This document shows, piece after piece, positions 1 to 6,602 of a DNA stretch of 12,258 bases. This DNA comes from Claveliimonas intestinigallinarum (lineage in GTDB: Bacteria; Bacillota; Clostridia; Lachnospirales; Lachnospiraceae), in contig DXED01000015.1 in the NCBI GenBank assembly GCA_019115145.1, positions 1 through 12,258 of the forward strand. Reading direction: 5' to 3'. The first letter of the stretch is position 1; every line of letters begins with the position of its first letter. Under the pieces are notes generated by a model. That model was not told where the DNA came from. It searched no databases and saw nothing but the letters and a program-made list of their open reading frames with translations. A program made the position numbers and the translations under genes.

Positions 1-63
1 ACGGACGTTAAGTCCTGGAAAGGAGAGGCCAGACCTATTGCCCTACTCATTCTAACAGCTTAA
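1..63 (+). CDS. possible C-terminal fragment of an unidentified ORF
   Basis: The first frame is open from the window edge to a TAA at 61-63 and would give a 20-residue tail starting TDVKSWKG and ending LLILTA. I do not recognise it with confidence. A weak reading is the tail of a TnpB-type protein of the IS200/IS605 group. Such proteins often end in a loose tail containing a VKPVE-like phrase, and their gene is followed at once by a terminal hairpin, as seen here at 72-110. Twenty residues cannot settle this. The same stretch could be non-coding, or could hold the start of a leftward gene (an ATG on the minus strand at 48-50 opens a frame to the edge, but has no good ribosome binding site). 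Confidence 0.2.
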   Translation, partial: TDVKSWKGEARPIALLILTA

Positions 64-71
64 GCAACAAG

Positions 72-110
72 ATGGGTAATTCCTTACTGGCGGTAAGGGG
101 TATTAACCAT
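72..110. repeat. long imperfect hairpin, possible mobile-element end
   Basis: An inverted repeat folds as two stacked helices. The outer arms are ATGGGTAAT (72-80) and ATTAACCAT (102-110), pairing 8 of 9 bases. The inner arms are CCTTAC (82-87) and GTAAGG (93-98), a perfect 6-bp helix with loop TGGCG. A 1-by-3 internal loop separates them. It lies just beyond the end of the cysteine synthase gene (minus strand, stop at 149-151) and just after the stop of the short plus-strand frame. Neither side has the run of T expected of a classical intrinsic terminator, although CTTGTTGCTT follows on the minus strand. It may be a subterminal hairpin of an IS200/IS605-like element or an mRNA 3'-end structure. 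Confidence 0.45.
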
Positions 111-148
111 AAATATATTGTAGTAGGAAAGCAGTGTTCGCAGCATCT

Positions 149-1084
149 CTACTGTCCCTCAAAAAGAGGTGTGGAAAAATACCTCTCCGCCGTGTCCGCC
201 AGGATCGTCACCACCGTCTTTCCCTTTCCCAGCTTTCTTGCCATGCGCTTTGCCACGGCCACATTCGTCCCGCTGGAGATACCGCACATGAGTCCCTCCT
301 TTGAGGCCAGCTCTCTGGCTGTCTCCAGGGCCTCCTCGTCTGTCACGATCTCAATGTGGCTGTATATCTTCTGGTTCAGGATGGCCGGGATGACACCGTC
401 GCCGATGCCCATCTGGATGTGGGTGCCCACCTCTCCTCCTGAGAGGATGGCCGCGTGCTCCGGCTCCGCCGCCCAGATCTCCACGTCCGGGTTGGCCTCC
501 TTCAGGGCCTTCCCCACGCCTGTGATAGTGCCCCCGGTTCCGATTCCGGAGCAGAACCCATCAATAGTGATACCTGCCTGCTCCAGGATCTCCCGACCCG
601 TCTGCTCCTTCTGGGCCTGGCTGTTGGCCTCATTTTCAAACTGCTGGGGTACATACACGTCCGGATTCTCCGCCGCCATCTTCATGGCGGTCTCCAGACA
701 CTCATCAATACATTTTCCGATATTTCCTGCGTCGTGGATCAGCTTTACCTCCGCCCCGTAGTGCCTTACCAGCTTTCTCCTCTCCTCGCTCACCGAGTCG
801 GGCATGATGATGATGGTCCTGTAGCCCTTGACCGCGCCGATGAGGGCAAGGCCAATGCCCTGGTTGCCGCTTGTGGGCTCCACGATGGTAGTCTTACCGG
901 GCTGGATCAGCCCCTTTTTCTCCGCTGCCTCTATCATGTTAAGGGCGGTCCTCGTCTTGATGGAGCCGCCTGCGTTCATAGCCTCGAATTTCACGAGGAT
1001 CTGGGCGTCCTCAGGTCCGGTCATATGGTTCAGCCGGATCAGAGGCGTGTTCCCGGTTGCCTCAAGTATATTCTCGTAAATCAT
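149..1084 (-). CDS. cysK: cysteine synthase family PLP enzyme (O-acetylserine sulfhydrylase-like), variant active site
   Basis: This is a 311-residue fold-type II PLP enzyme, the family that replaces the acetyl group of O-acetylserine with sulfide to make cysteine in the cytoplasm. The N-terminus MIYENILEATGNTPLIRL is typical. The expected Schiff-base lysine is K43 in NAGGSIKTRTA. The substrate-carboxylate loop is EPTSGNQGIG (residues 69-78), the conserved glutamine is in PQQFEN (Q148), the PLP-phosphate loop is GTGGT (182-186), and the C-terminal serine is in GISSGTN (271). Length is normal. I chose the ATG at 1082-1084 because GGAGGAG lies 8 nt before it; the upstream in-frame ATG at 1105 has no such site. 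Two loops are odd: the usual TSGNTG reads TSGNQG, and the usual GSVKDR/C reads GSIKTR. The family is secure, but the exact substrate is less so. No other sulfur-metabolism gene is adjacent. It sits 51 nt after the SseB-like gene and may be read from that gene's promoter. Confidence 0.85.
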   Translation of the reverse strand: MIYENILEATGNTPLIRLNHMTGPEDAQILVKFEAMNAGGSIKTRTALNMIEAAEKKGLIQPGKTTIVEPTSGNQGIGLALIGAVKGYRTIIIMPDSVSEERRKLVRHYGAEVKLIHDAGNIGKCIDECLETAMKMAAENPDVYVPQQFENEANSQAQKEQTGREILEQAGITIDGFCSGIGTGGTITGVGKALKEANPDVEIWAAEPEHAAILSGGEVGTHIQMGIGDGVIPAILNQKIYSHIEIVTDEEALETARELASKEGLMCGISSGTNVAVAKRMARKLGKGKTVVTILADTAERYFSTPLFEGQ

Positions 1085-1135
1085 TCCTTTATCTCCTCCG
1101 CACATTGTGATTAATATATCATATGACGCCGACCC

Positions 1136-1912
1136 CTATTTCGTCTCCGTCTTCTTCGGCCGGGCGATATTGAACGGGATATTGACTCCCAGGGGGTTCA
1201 CGATCACCCCTTTGGCCTCAGGCGGCAGGAGCTCCGGGATCTTGGCGTACTCGATGACCGCCGTCCTGTACTTATTGTCCCTGTTGAACTTGCGCAGCTC
1301 GTCGGGATCGGTGAAGATGGGCAGGAACACAGACCCGTCCTTCTGCTTCATGACAAGGAGGCCCTTGTCCGGCTCCGCCGGCACGAGATACTTTCCTCTC
1401 TGCAGGTCAACCAGCAGCTCCTCCTGCATCTCTTTGAGCTCCTCTGTCATCTGCTGCTTCGGGTCCTTTCTCATCTGCTGCATAAAATAGAGGGCGGTGA
1501 GATGAAACTGGGGGTTTTCCACCCATTTCCTCCCATCGGGAAGGTTGTCCATATCCGGCCTCTTTACCAGCTCTCCCAGCTGCAGATGGATCTCATCCTC
1601 CAACCCCTTGTTCACCGCCATGGCGTTGACTCCCATGGTGAACAGGTTCGAGTAGAAGGACAAAAGATGCCTGTTCTCCAGCTTTGCGATGTTGACCGGG
1701 TCCTTCTGCGCCAGAAGGAGCTTCCCGCCCTTCTGGGCCTCCTCCTCCGTCTTGTAGAGAAGCACCTCGTCGTCAAAGGTCTCCGGATCGCAGAAGACAA
1801 AGGGCATCCTTGTGTGCATGGATATGATGACAAAAAGCTCCTTTGCGTTTCGCAGATGGGCCAGCGCCTTCTGCCTGTCCGGGCTGTTTTTTGTATTGTT
1901 CTCTTCTTTCAT
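1136..1912 (-). CDS. SseB-family protein with two SseB-like domains
   Basis: This is a 258-residue soluble protein without signal peptide or membrane segment. The C-terminal part (about 166-250) is a good match in layout to the SseB domain: a short LVP strand, a region reading VFLPIFTDPDEL, and a closing GVIVNPLGVNIPF. The N-terminal part (about 20-110) looks like a diverged second copy, with FVFCDPETFDDEVLLYKTEEEA followed by NLFTMGVNAMAVNKG. A charged helical linker rich in K, E, Q and M joins them (about 140-165). The family takes its name from the enhanced serine sensitivity gene of enterobacteria; its molecular role in Firmicutes is not known. I chose the ATG at 1910-1912, preceded by AGAAAGGA, over an upstream in-frame ATG at 1960 that overlaps the predicted promoter. 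It is followed by the cysteine synthase gene, a suggestive but unproven link with serine and cysteine metabolism. Confidence 0.75.
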   Translation of the reverse strand: MKEENNTKNSPDRQKALAHLRNAKELFVIISMHTRMPFVFCDPETFDDEVLLYKTEEEAQKGGKLLLAQKDPVNIAKLENRHLLSFYSNLFTMGVNAMAVNKGLEDEIHLQLGELVKRPDMDNLPDGRKWVENPQFHLTALYFMQQMRKDPKQQMTEELKEMQEELLVDLQRGKYLVPAEPDKGLLVMKQKDGSVFLPIFTDPDELRKFNRDNKYRTAVIEYAKIPELLPPEAKGVIVNPLGVNIPFNIARPKKTETK

Positions 1913-1955
1913 AGGGATATTCCTTTCTGCTGTTTCAGTACGTAATCCGCTATTT

Positions 1956-1984
1956 ATCATACATCATTTAGAAAGGAAATTCAA
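1956..1984 (-). promoter_or_regulatory. sigma-A-type promoter of the SseB-like gene
   Basis: On the minus strand TTGAAT (1979-1984) and TATGAT (1956-1961) are separated by exactly 17 nt. Transcription would start near 1949, giving a leader of about 35 nt before the ATG at 1912. This placement also excludes the longer reading frame that begins at 1960. Confidence 0.6.
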
Positions 1985-2004
1985 CCGGACGCAGGGTCTT
2001 CCGG
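1985..2004 (-). terminator. weak candidate terminator after the DUF5107 gene
   Basis: On the minus strand CCGGA and TCCGG (arms 2000-2004 and 1985-1989) enclose a 10-nt loop and are followed by TTGAATTTCC. The 5-bp stem is short and the T-run is interrupted. The T-rich tail is also the -35 region of the next promoter. This is a suggestion only. Confidence 0.25.
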
Positions 2005-2037
2005 CGGGCTCTTTTACAGGGCTTGGAGGCGGCTCCT

Positions 2038-3984
2038 CTAGCTGGCCGAGAAATCATACTGGCGGGGCAGCTTCGCCTCCCTGCCGGCCTCATCCCGGTG
2101 AAGAGACTGCCACAGCTTCCCGATGGAGTCCTCCCCCTCCCGGATATCCTCTAAAAGAAGGCCTCCCTTCTCCTCCAGAAGTCTTTCTGCCTCCCGGTTC
2201 TCCCCCAGTCTGTGGAGAGCGAAAATATAGATGAATTTCAGTCGGCTGTTCGCCTTCAGCTCTGCCTCCATCTCTCTGTAAAATGTCCGGATCTCCTCCG
2301 ATGCGCCCATCATATGCAGCATCCGGAAGCCCTCCTTCATGTAGGGGAGCCGGTCCTCCCGCCGGGGCAGCCCTGCCGCCAGATGCATGCCCCGCAGGAT
2401 CTCCTCCCGTGCTCTTATCTCCTCCCCCTCTCTCAGGCTGACGCAGGCCAGGGCGTGGTACGCCCAGGGATTTTCCTCAAGCTCCAGGGACCGCTCCAGC
2501 ATAGTCCGGGCCCTCTCCCCCTGTTCGGCCTGAGCCAGCCAGACGCCGGCCTGGTAAAAGGCGTACCAGTTGTCCCGGTTACAGCCCTCAAGGGTGCTCT
2601 CCAGAAATCCGATACTGTCCCCGTCTATGAGGAATTCATCGGGCCGCTCTGTCACATCCGGCGCCTTGAGCTCCCCGGTCTCAAAGAACCGCTGCCAGCT
2701 CTGAAGCGGCCCCTCCGGCACCTGGAAGGCAAGATGCTCTGTCCACCTTCCCTGGTTTCTCATAGCGCCATAGCCGCTCCCTGCGCGAACCAGGCAGGCC
2801 GGGCTCTTGGCCATGGCCTTTGTGTCTGCCAGGAGCCGCTCCATCCGCTCCGGCTCCCCGGACTTATGTATGGCCGCTGTCAGGGCGGCGCTCCTTGCGG
2901 CGTGGGGAAGGTCCAGCACCTTCTTTTCCACACAGGCAGAGCCGTATCTCTCCAGCCACTCCCAGGCCGTGTGGGGCGCCATGGGAATACAGCCGTACTG
3001 GGTCTTTCCAAGCCCCGCCTGGATCTCGATATATCTGCCCGCCTTGTCTGTCAGGAACTCCTGCCACCTGTCCGAGCCCTCCCGGCTGCCCCAGGAGAAA
3101 AGCTTCCGGCTGCGCAGCCTTTTGGTGGACATCTGGAGAAGGCCAAAGCCCTCCCTGTCTACGTTGGCCACGTACTTGGGCGACTCCTGCGGGATGTCGA
3201 AAAAGTAGTCCACAGACCGGGGAATTTTCTTATAGTCCGTGATATCCACCCCGTTCACCACCGGGATATCCACCTTGAACACAGCGCCGTCCGCGTAGGT
3301 GAAGGCCTGCTTTGCGGGAACGATCACACGCCCGCCCTCGTACTCGGGAACCGCCATATTGCTCCACCAGTACATGGGAATGACCTGGCTGCTCTCATTG
3401 ACGATCCGCATCCGGCAGTTCAGGAACCGATCCTTCTCCCCCAGCCAGAAATCCATCTGGTACGTCACTTTTCTTATCCTCTCATACTCGTACATGCGCA
3501 GCACGGGCTCCCCGCTCTCAAGAGCCGTCCGGGCCGCATACAGCGGCTCTGTGGTCAGGGGCGTGTGGCCGATAACGCCGATGTTCCACTCCACGCCTCC
3601 GCTGAACCAGGCGTTCCGCACTGCCAGGTTGCTGAACCGAAGGACATCGTTTGTGTAGAGAAGGTTGCGGCCCTTCTCCTTGTCCCACAGCTCCCACAGC
3701 CGTCCCCCGTACCCTGGAAGAAAGACCGCTCTCAGGAAGTCATTTTCCAGCACAGCGCTTTCTACGTCCCTCTCCTCAAGCTTTCGGGTGTAGCAGCTGT
3801 ACTGTCTGTACGGGTAGGCGTTCTTCCGCCTGCCGTAGCCCTCATAGATCTCATCCTCCTCGCTCAGCCGGAAGACAAGGTCGTTCTGCAGGATCTTCTC
3901 CCCCAGAAGATCAGGAAGGCAGGACTCCTCTCCGAGTCCTGCCACTCTCATTTTCTTTGTCTCAAATCGCAGTTCCGGTCTCAT
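2038..3984 (-). CDS. DUF5107 domain protein with C-terminal tetratricopeptide-like region
   Basis: This is a 648-residue cytoplasmic protein with no signal peptide. Residues about 40-350 have the look of DUF5107, a galactose-mutarotase-like beta-sandwich: FLPGYGGRLWELWDKEKGRNLLY, then SGGVEWNIGVIGHTP (128-142), WWSNMAVP (206-213), and QYGCIPMAPHTAWEWLERYG (329-348). Residues about 470-620 form helical pairs with TPR-like spacing (WYAFYQAGVWLAQAEQGERA, WAYHALACVSLREGEEIRA, KFIYIFALHRLGENREAERL). Proteins of this architecture are often found near sugar transporters and glycoside hydrolases and are thought to bind or act on carbohydrate, but the biochemistry is not established. Here no sugar gene is adjacent. 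The start at 3982-3984 is supported by AAAGGAG 9 nt upstream and by a promoter at 4031-4059. The family call is from recognition of the motifs, not from a search. Confidence 0.75.
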   Translation of the reverse strand: MRPELRFETKKMRVAGLGEESCLPDLLGEKILQNDLVFRLSEEDEIYEGYGRRKNAYPYRQYSCYTRKLEERDVESAVLENDFLRAVFLPGYGGRLWELWDKEKGRNLLYTNDVLRFSNLAVRNAWFSGGVEWNIGVIGHTPLTTEPLYAARTALESGEPVLRMYEYERIRKVTYQMDFWLGEKDRFLNCRMRIVNESSQVIPMYWWSNMAVPEYEGGRVIVPAKQAFTYADGAVFKVDIPVVNGVDITDYKKIPRSVDYFFDIPQESPKYVANVDREGFGLLQMSTKRLRSRKLFSWGSREGSDRWQEFLTDKAGRYIEIQAGLGKTQYGCIPMAPHTAWEWLERYGSACVEKKVLDLPHAARSAALTAAIHKSGEPERMERLLADTKAMAKSPACLVRAGSGYGAMRNQGRWTEHLAFQVPEGPLQSWQRFFETGELKAPDVTERPDEFLIDGDSIGFLESTLEGCNRDNWYAFYQAGVWLAQAEQGERARTMLERSLELEENPWAYHALACVSLREGEEIRAREEILRGMHLAAGLPRREDRLPYMKEGFRMLHMMGASEEIRTFYREMEAELKANSRLKFIYIFALHRLGENREAERLLEEKGGLLLEDIREGEDSIGKLWQSLHRDEAGREAKLPRQYDFSAS

Positions 3985-4015
3985 AGAAATTTTCTCCTTT
4001 TGCCGTGTAGAATTT

Positions 4016-4031
4016 TAGATAGTTACATCTA
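4016..4031. promoter_or_regulatory. inverted repeat over the DUF5107 start of transcription, operator-like
   Basis: TAGAT (4016-4020) and ATCTA (4027-4031) are perfect 5-bp inverted arms around AGTTAC. The repeat touches the -10 hexamer and covers the predicted start near 4024, a position where a bound repressor would block initiation. No regulator for it is identified in the window. Confidence 0.35.
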
Positions 4032-4059
4032 TAGTATCCTATCACGGCGGTCGGTGCAA
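4031..4059 (-). promoter_or_regulatory. promoter of the DUF5107 gene
   Basis: On the minus strand TTGCAC (4054-4059) and TACTAT (4031-4036) are separated by 17 nt. The start would be near 4024, about 40 nt before the ATG at 3984. No terminator is visible after ftsH (stop at 4099-4101), so read-through from the ftsH unit is also possible. Confidence 0.5.
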
Positions 4060-4098
4060 TCTGAATTCCTGCTCTCTTATTGTAATTTATTGCTCCTG

Positions 4099-5940
4099 TT
4101 ACTGCGGCCCCTCCTCACCTTTCTTTGTCAGTATTTTCATGAACTCCTCGCCTGTTATGGTCTCCTTCTCATAGAGATACTGTGCCAGCTCGTCCAGCTT
4201 CTTCTTGTTCTCGCGGATGATCCGGATGGCCTTCTCATGCTGCTGCTTCACCAGCTCTACAACCTTCTGATCTATCTCTGCCTGGGTCTGGGCAGAGCAG
4301 GCAAGGGAGGTATCCCCGCCCAGGTACTGATTTGTGCGGGTTTCCATGGCCACCATGTCAAATGTGTCGCTCATGCCGTACTGGGTGATCATGGCCCGGG
4401 CCAGCTTGGTGGCCTGCTCAATGTCGTTGGAGGCGCCTGTCGTTATGGAGTGGAACTCCACCTCCTCAGCTGCCCTTCCGCCTGTCAGAGTGGCGATCTT
4501 GTTCTCGATCTCCTCCTTGGTCATCAGGTAGTGATTGCCCTCCTCCACCTGCATGGTGTAGCCGAGAGCCCCGGACGTCCTTGGCACAATGGTGATCTTC
4601 TGCACCGGAGCCGACTGGGTCTGCATGGCAGCCACAAGGGCGTGACCGATCTCGTGGTAGGCCACGACCAGCTTCTCCTTGTCTGTCAGGATGGCGTTCT
4701 TCTTCTGGTAGCCTGCGATGACCACCTCGATGCTCTCCTCCAGATCCGCCTGGGTGGCAAACTTCCTGCCATCCCGGACCGCCCGGAGGGCCGCCTCATT
4801 GACAATGTTGGCCAGCTCTGCCCCCGAGGCGCCGGATGCCATGCGGGCAATCTTGTTGAAGTCCACATTGTCCGCCACCTTGATCTTTCTGGCGTGCACC
4901 TTTAAAATATCCTCCCTGCCCTTCAGATCCGGCAGCTCCACCGGCACTCTCCGGTCAAACCGTCCCGGCCGCAGGAGGGCGGGATCCAGGGATTCCGGAC
5001 GGTTGGTGGCCGCCAGGATGATGACGCCTGTGTTCTCCTCAAATCCGTCCATCTCTGTAAGCAGCTGGTTCAGTGTCTGTTCTCTCTCGTCGTTTCCGCC
5101 CAGCTGGCCGTCCCTCTTCTTTCCGATGGCATCGATCTCATCGATGAAGACGATACAGGGCGCCTTCTCCTTTGCCTGACTGAACAGATCTCTCACCTTG
5201 GAGGCGCCCATGCCCACGAACATTTCCACGAACTCAGAGCCCGAAATGGAAAAGAAGGGCACGTTTGCCTCGCCTGCCACGGCCTTGGCCAGCATAGTCT
5301 TGCCGGTTCCCGGAGGGCCCACAAGGAGGATGCCCTTCGGCATGGAGGCTCCGATCTCTTTGTATTTGCCGGGGTCATGGAGATACTCCACGATCTCAGT
5401 CAGATTTTCCTTTGCCTCGTCCTCCCCTGCAACATCGGAGAATTTAATCCCCTCAGAGGACTTCACGTAAATCTTGGCATTGCTCTTTCCCATGCCAAAC
5501 ATCATGGAGTTGGGGCCTCCCCCCGCCCTCTTGGCCAGCTTCCTGGACATGTACTGTCCGATGGCGATGAAGATGATGATGGGGATCAGCCAGGAAAAGA
5601 TGGCCGTCACGATGGGCGACGTCTGCTGGATCTCCTGTCCTGAAAAGGACACTCCGGCGTCATAGAGGCGCTGGGTCAGGCCTTCGTCCTGCACCATGGC
5701 AGTCCGATAAATATGCTCTTCATCTTTGTCTGTAAAAAGGATCGTATTCTCCTGCTCCTGTATCTCCGCTTTCCCTACTTTCCCTTCATTCGTCATATCG
5801 ATAAACGTTCCGTAGTCCACGTCCTTGATCTCCCTCTCAGTGATAAAGGGCACGGCCAGGAAATTGAAAAGCAGGAGGGCGATGATCACGATCATATAGT
5901 AGTAGATCAGCGGTTTCTTCGGTGTCTTTACTTCTTTCAT
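4099..5940 (-). CDS. ftsH: ATP-dependent zinc metalloprotease FtsH
   Basis: This is a 613-residue membrane-anchored AAA+ protease that forms hexamers and degrades misplaced membrane proteins and short-lived regulators. Two membrane spans are visible (about 11-33 and 109-128), with the small extracytoplasmic domain between them. The AAA domain carries Walker A GPPGTGKT (208-215), pore motif MFVGMGAS (240-247), Walker B IVFIDEID (263-270) and the second region of homology with ATNRPESLDPALLRPGRFDR (311-330). The protease domain has the zinc motif HEIGH (H429, E430, H433), and D506 in TGASNDIEQA fits the third ligand. The common form of the motif is HEAGH; the isoleucine does not touch the metal ligands. 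All catalytic residues are intact and the length is normal. The start ATG overlaps the stop of the upstream coiled-coil gene (ATGA), with AGGAGG 7 nt upstream inside that gene, so translation is probably coupled. Confidence 0.96.
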   Translation of the reverse strand: MKEVKTPKKPLIYYYMIVIIALLLFNFLAVPFITEREIKDVDYGTFIDMTNEGKVGKAEIQEQENTILFTDKDEEHIYRTAMVQDEGLTQRLYDAGVSFSGQEIQQTSPIVTAIFSWLIPIIIFIAIGQYMSRKLAKRAGGGPNSMMFGMGKSNAKIYVKSSEGIKFSDVAGEDEAKENLTEIVEYLHDPGKYKEIGASMPKGILLVGPPGTGKTMLAKAVAGEANVPFFSISGSEFVEMFVGMGASKVRDLFSQAKEKAPCIVFIDEIDAIGKKRDGQLGGNDEREQTLNQLLTEMDGFEENTGVIILAATNRPESLDPALLRPGRFDRRVPVELPDLKGREDILKVHARKIKVADNVDFNKIARMASGASGAELANIVNEAALRAVRDGRKFATQADLEESIEVVIAGYQKKNAILTDKEKLVVAYHEIGHALVAAMQTQSAPVQKITIVPRTSGALGYTMQVEEGNHYLMTKEEIENKIATLTGGRAAEEVEFHSITTGASNDIEQATKLARAMITQYGMSDTFDMVAMETRTNQYLGGDTSLACSAQTQAEIDQKVVELVKQQHEKAIRIIRENKKKLDELAQYLYEKETITGEEFMKILTKKGEEGPQ

Positions 5941-6392
5941 TGTGCTTCCTCCTGTTCCTGTGTCTTTTGTTCCTCACAGCTCATCTGGGCATCGATGGCC
6001 GACAGGGCCGCCCGCATGGCGTGCCTCATGGCCTGAACGGCGAAATCCATACTGAACTCCGCGTACAGAGTGCTGGCCTCAGCCCTCCTCTCCGCACGGT
6101 CTTCTATATCGGACATATCGTCCGCCATCTCGTTCTTTAAAATATCGTCCGCTTTTTTCATATATTCGAGCTGGATGTCAGCCAGCCGCCTGGCAGAGCG
6201 GGAGCGGCACCCCTTCATGCCCTGCTTCAGGATGTACTCATTTTCCATACACTCCTGATCCATACGGCGGCACTCTTCTCTGATAGCCTCGTGTTCCATC
6301 TGCTGACACGTCACCAGATGAGCCTGGAATTTCTCATACTGCTTCTCCATCTCACAGAGCTTCGCCGAAAAAATTCCCTGCTGTACACTCAT
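5937..6392 (-). CDS. small coiled-coil protein coupled to FtsH, function unknown
   Basis: I do not recognise this 151-residue protein. It is almost entirely charged helix with heptad-like spacing, so a coiled coil is likely (about 10-110), and its second half includes FAVQAMRHAMRAALSAIDAQ. The tail is acidic and glutamine-rich. It is unusually rich in methionine (13) and has six cysteines (13, 29, 41, 48, 62, 139) without a clear metal-site pattern. It has no signal peptide or membrane segment. The start is well supported by AAAGGAGG before the ATG at 6390-6392. Its last codons contain the FtsH ribosome binding site and its TGA overlaps the ftsH ATG. That arrangement suggests an adaptor, assembly partner or regulator of FtsH, but this is inference from position only. 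Confidence 0.75.
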   Translation of the reverse strand: MSVQQGIFSAKLCEMEKQYEKFQAHLVTCQQMEHEAIREECRRMDQECMENEYILKQGMKGCRSRSARRLADIQLEYMKKADDILKNEMADDMSDIEDRAERRAEASTLYAEFSMDFAVQAMRHAMRAALSAIDAQMSCEEQKTQEQEEAQ

Positions 6393-6464
6393 TTCTGTCA
6401 GCCTCCTTTCCGTATTTTACTTTACCAGAGCTGAAACCCTTTTTCCATTTTCAATCTTTTCCAG

Positions 6465-6476
6465 CTGACTAGACAG
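6465..6476. promoter_or_regulatory. imperfect palindrome CTGACTAGACAG, candidate TetR operator
   Basis: This 12-mer equals its reverse complement at 10 of 12 positions. It lies between the divergent units, about 20 nt upstream of the -35 of the TetR-family gene. TetR proteins often control their own gene and a divergent neighbour through such sites. Here the neighbour would be the coiled-coil/ftsH unit. Confidence 0.3.
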
Positions 6477-6495
6477 ATCTCGGGATTTGTAAAGC

Positions 6496-6525
6496 TGGAC
6501 AAGAACATCTCCTCCATGCTATCAT
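6496..6525 (+). promoter_or_regulatory. promoter of the TetR-family gene
   Basis: TGGACA (6496-6501) and TATCAT (6520-6525) are separated by 18 nt, with TGC just before the -10 as in an extended -10 element. The start would be near 6532. That places the ATG at 6516 outside the transcript and supports the downstream TTG start of the gene. Confidence 0.6.
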
Positions 6526-6602
6526 GGACGGGAAACAGCCCCTCACGGCAGCACGAGCCCGTGCAGGCTCACATACATAGGTTCACGACAGGAGGCAGGA
6601 TT

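Larger units (their letters stand above)
6393..6602. other. divergent intergenic region between the ftsH unit and the TetR gene
   Basis: This 210-nt region separates two divergent units. On the plus strand it holds the TetR-gene promoter (6496-6525) and a leader of about 70 nt. On the minus strand I see no strong promoter for the coiled-coil/ftsH unit; a -10-like TAAAGTAAAAT lies near 6413-6423 but without a good -35. An imperfect palindrome lies between (6465-6476). Confidence 0.5.

Noticed and set aside
72..110. Classical intrinsic terminator of the cysteine synthase gene
   Set aside because: The helix is suitable, but the following CTTGTTGCTT is not a real T-run. It was kept as an unassigned hairpin.
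2212..4905. Very long plus-strand open frame (897 codons) opposite the DUF5107 gene and part of ftsH
   Set aside because: It lies antisense to two well-recognised genes, crosses their intergenic promoter region, has a low-complexity Leu/His/Pro/Gln-rich product with no domain, and lacks a ribosome binding site. It follows from GC-rich codon bias.
5937..6392. Coiled-coil protein as a FliJ or YscO-type secretion stalk protein
   Set aside because: Only the length and coiled-coil character agree; no flagellar or secretion gene is nearby.
6516..6602. N-terminal extension of the TetR protein from the ATG at 6516
   Set aside because: The predicted transcription start is after this ATG, there is no ribosome binding site, and the extra residues do not resemble the family.
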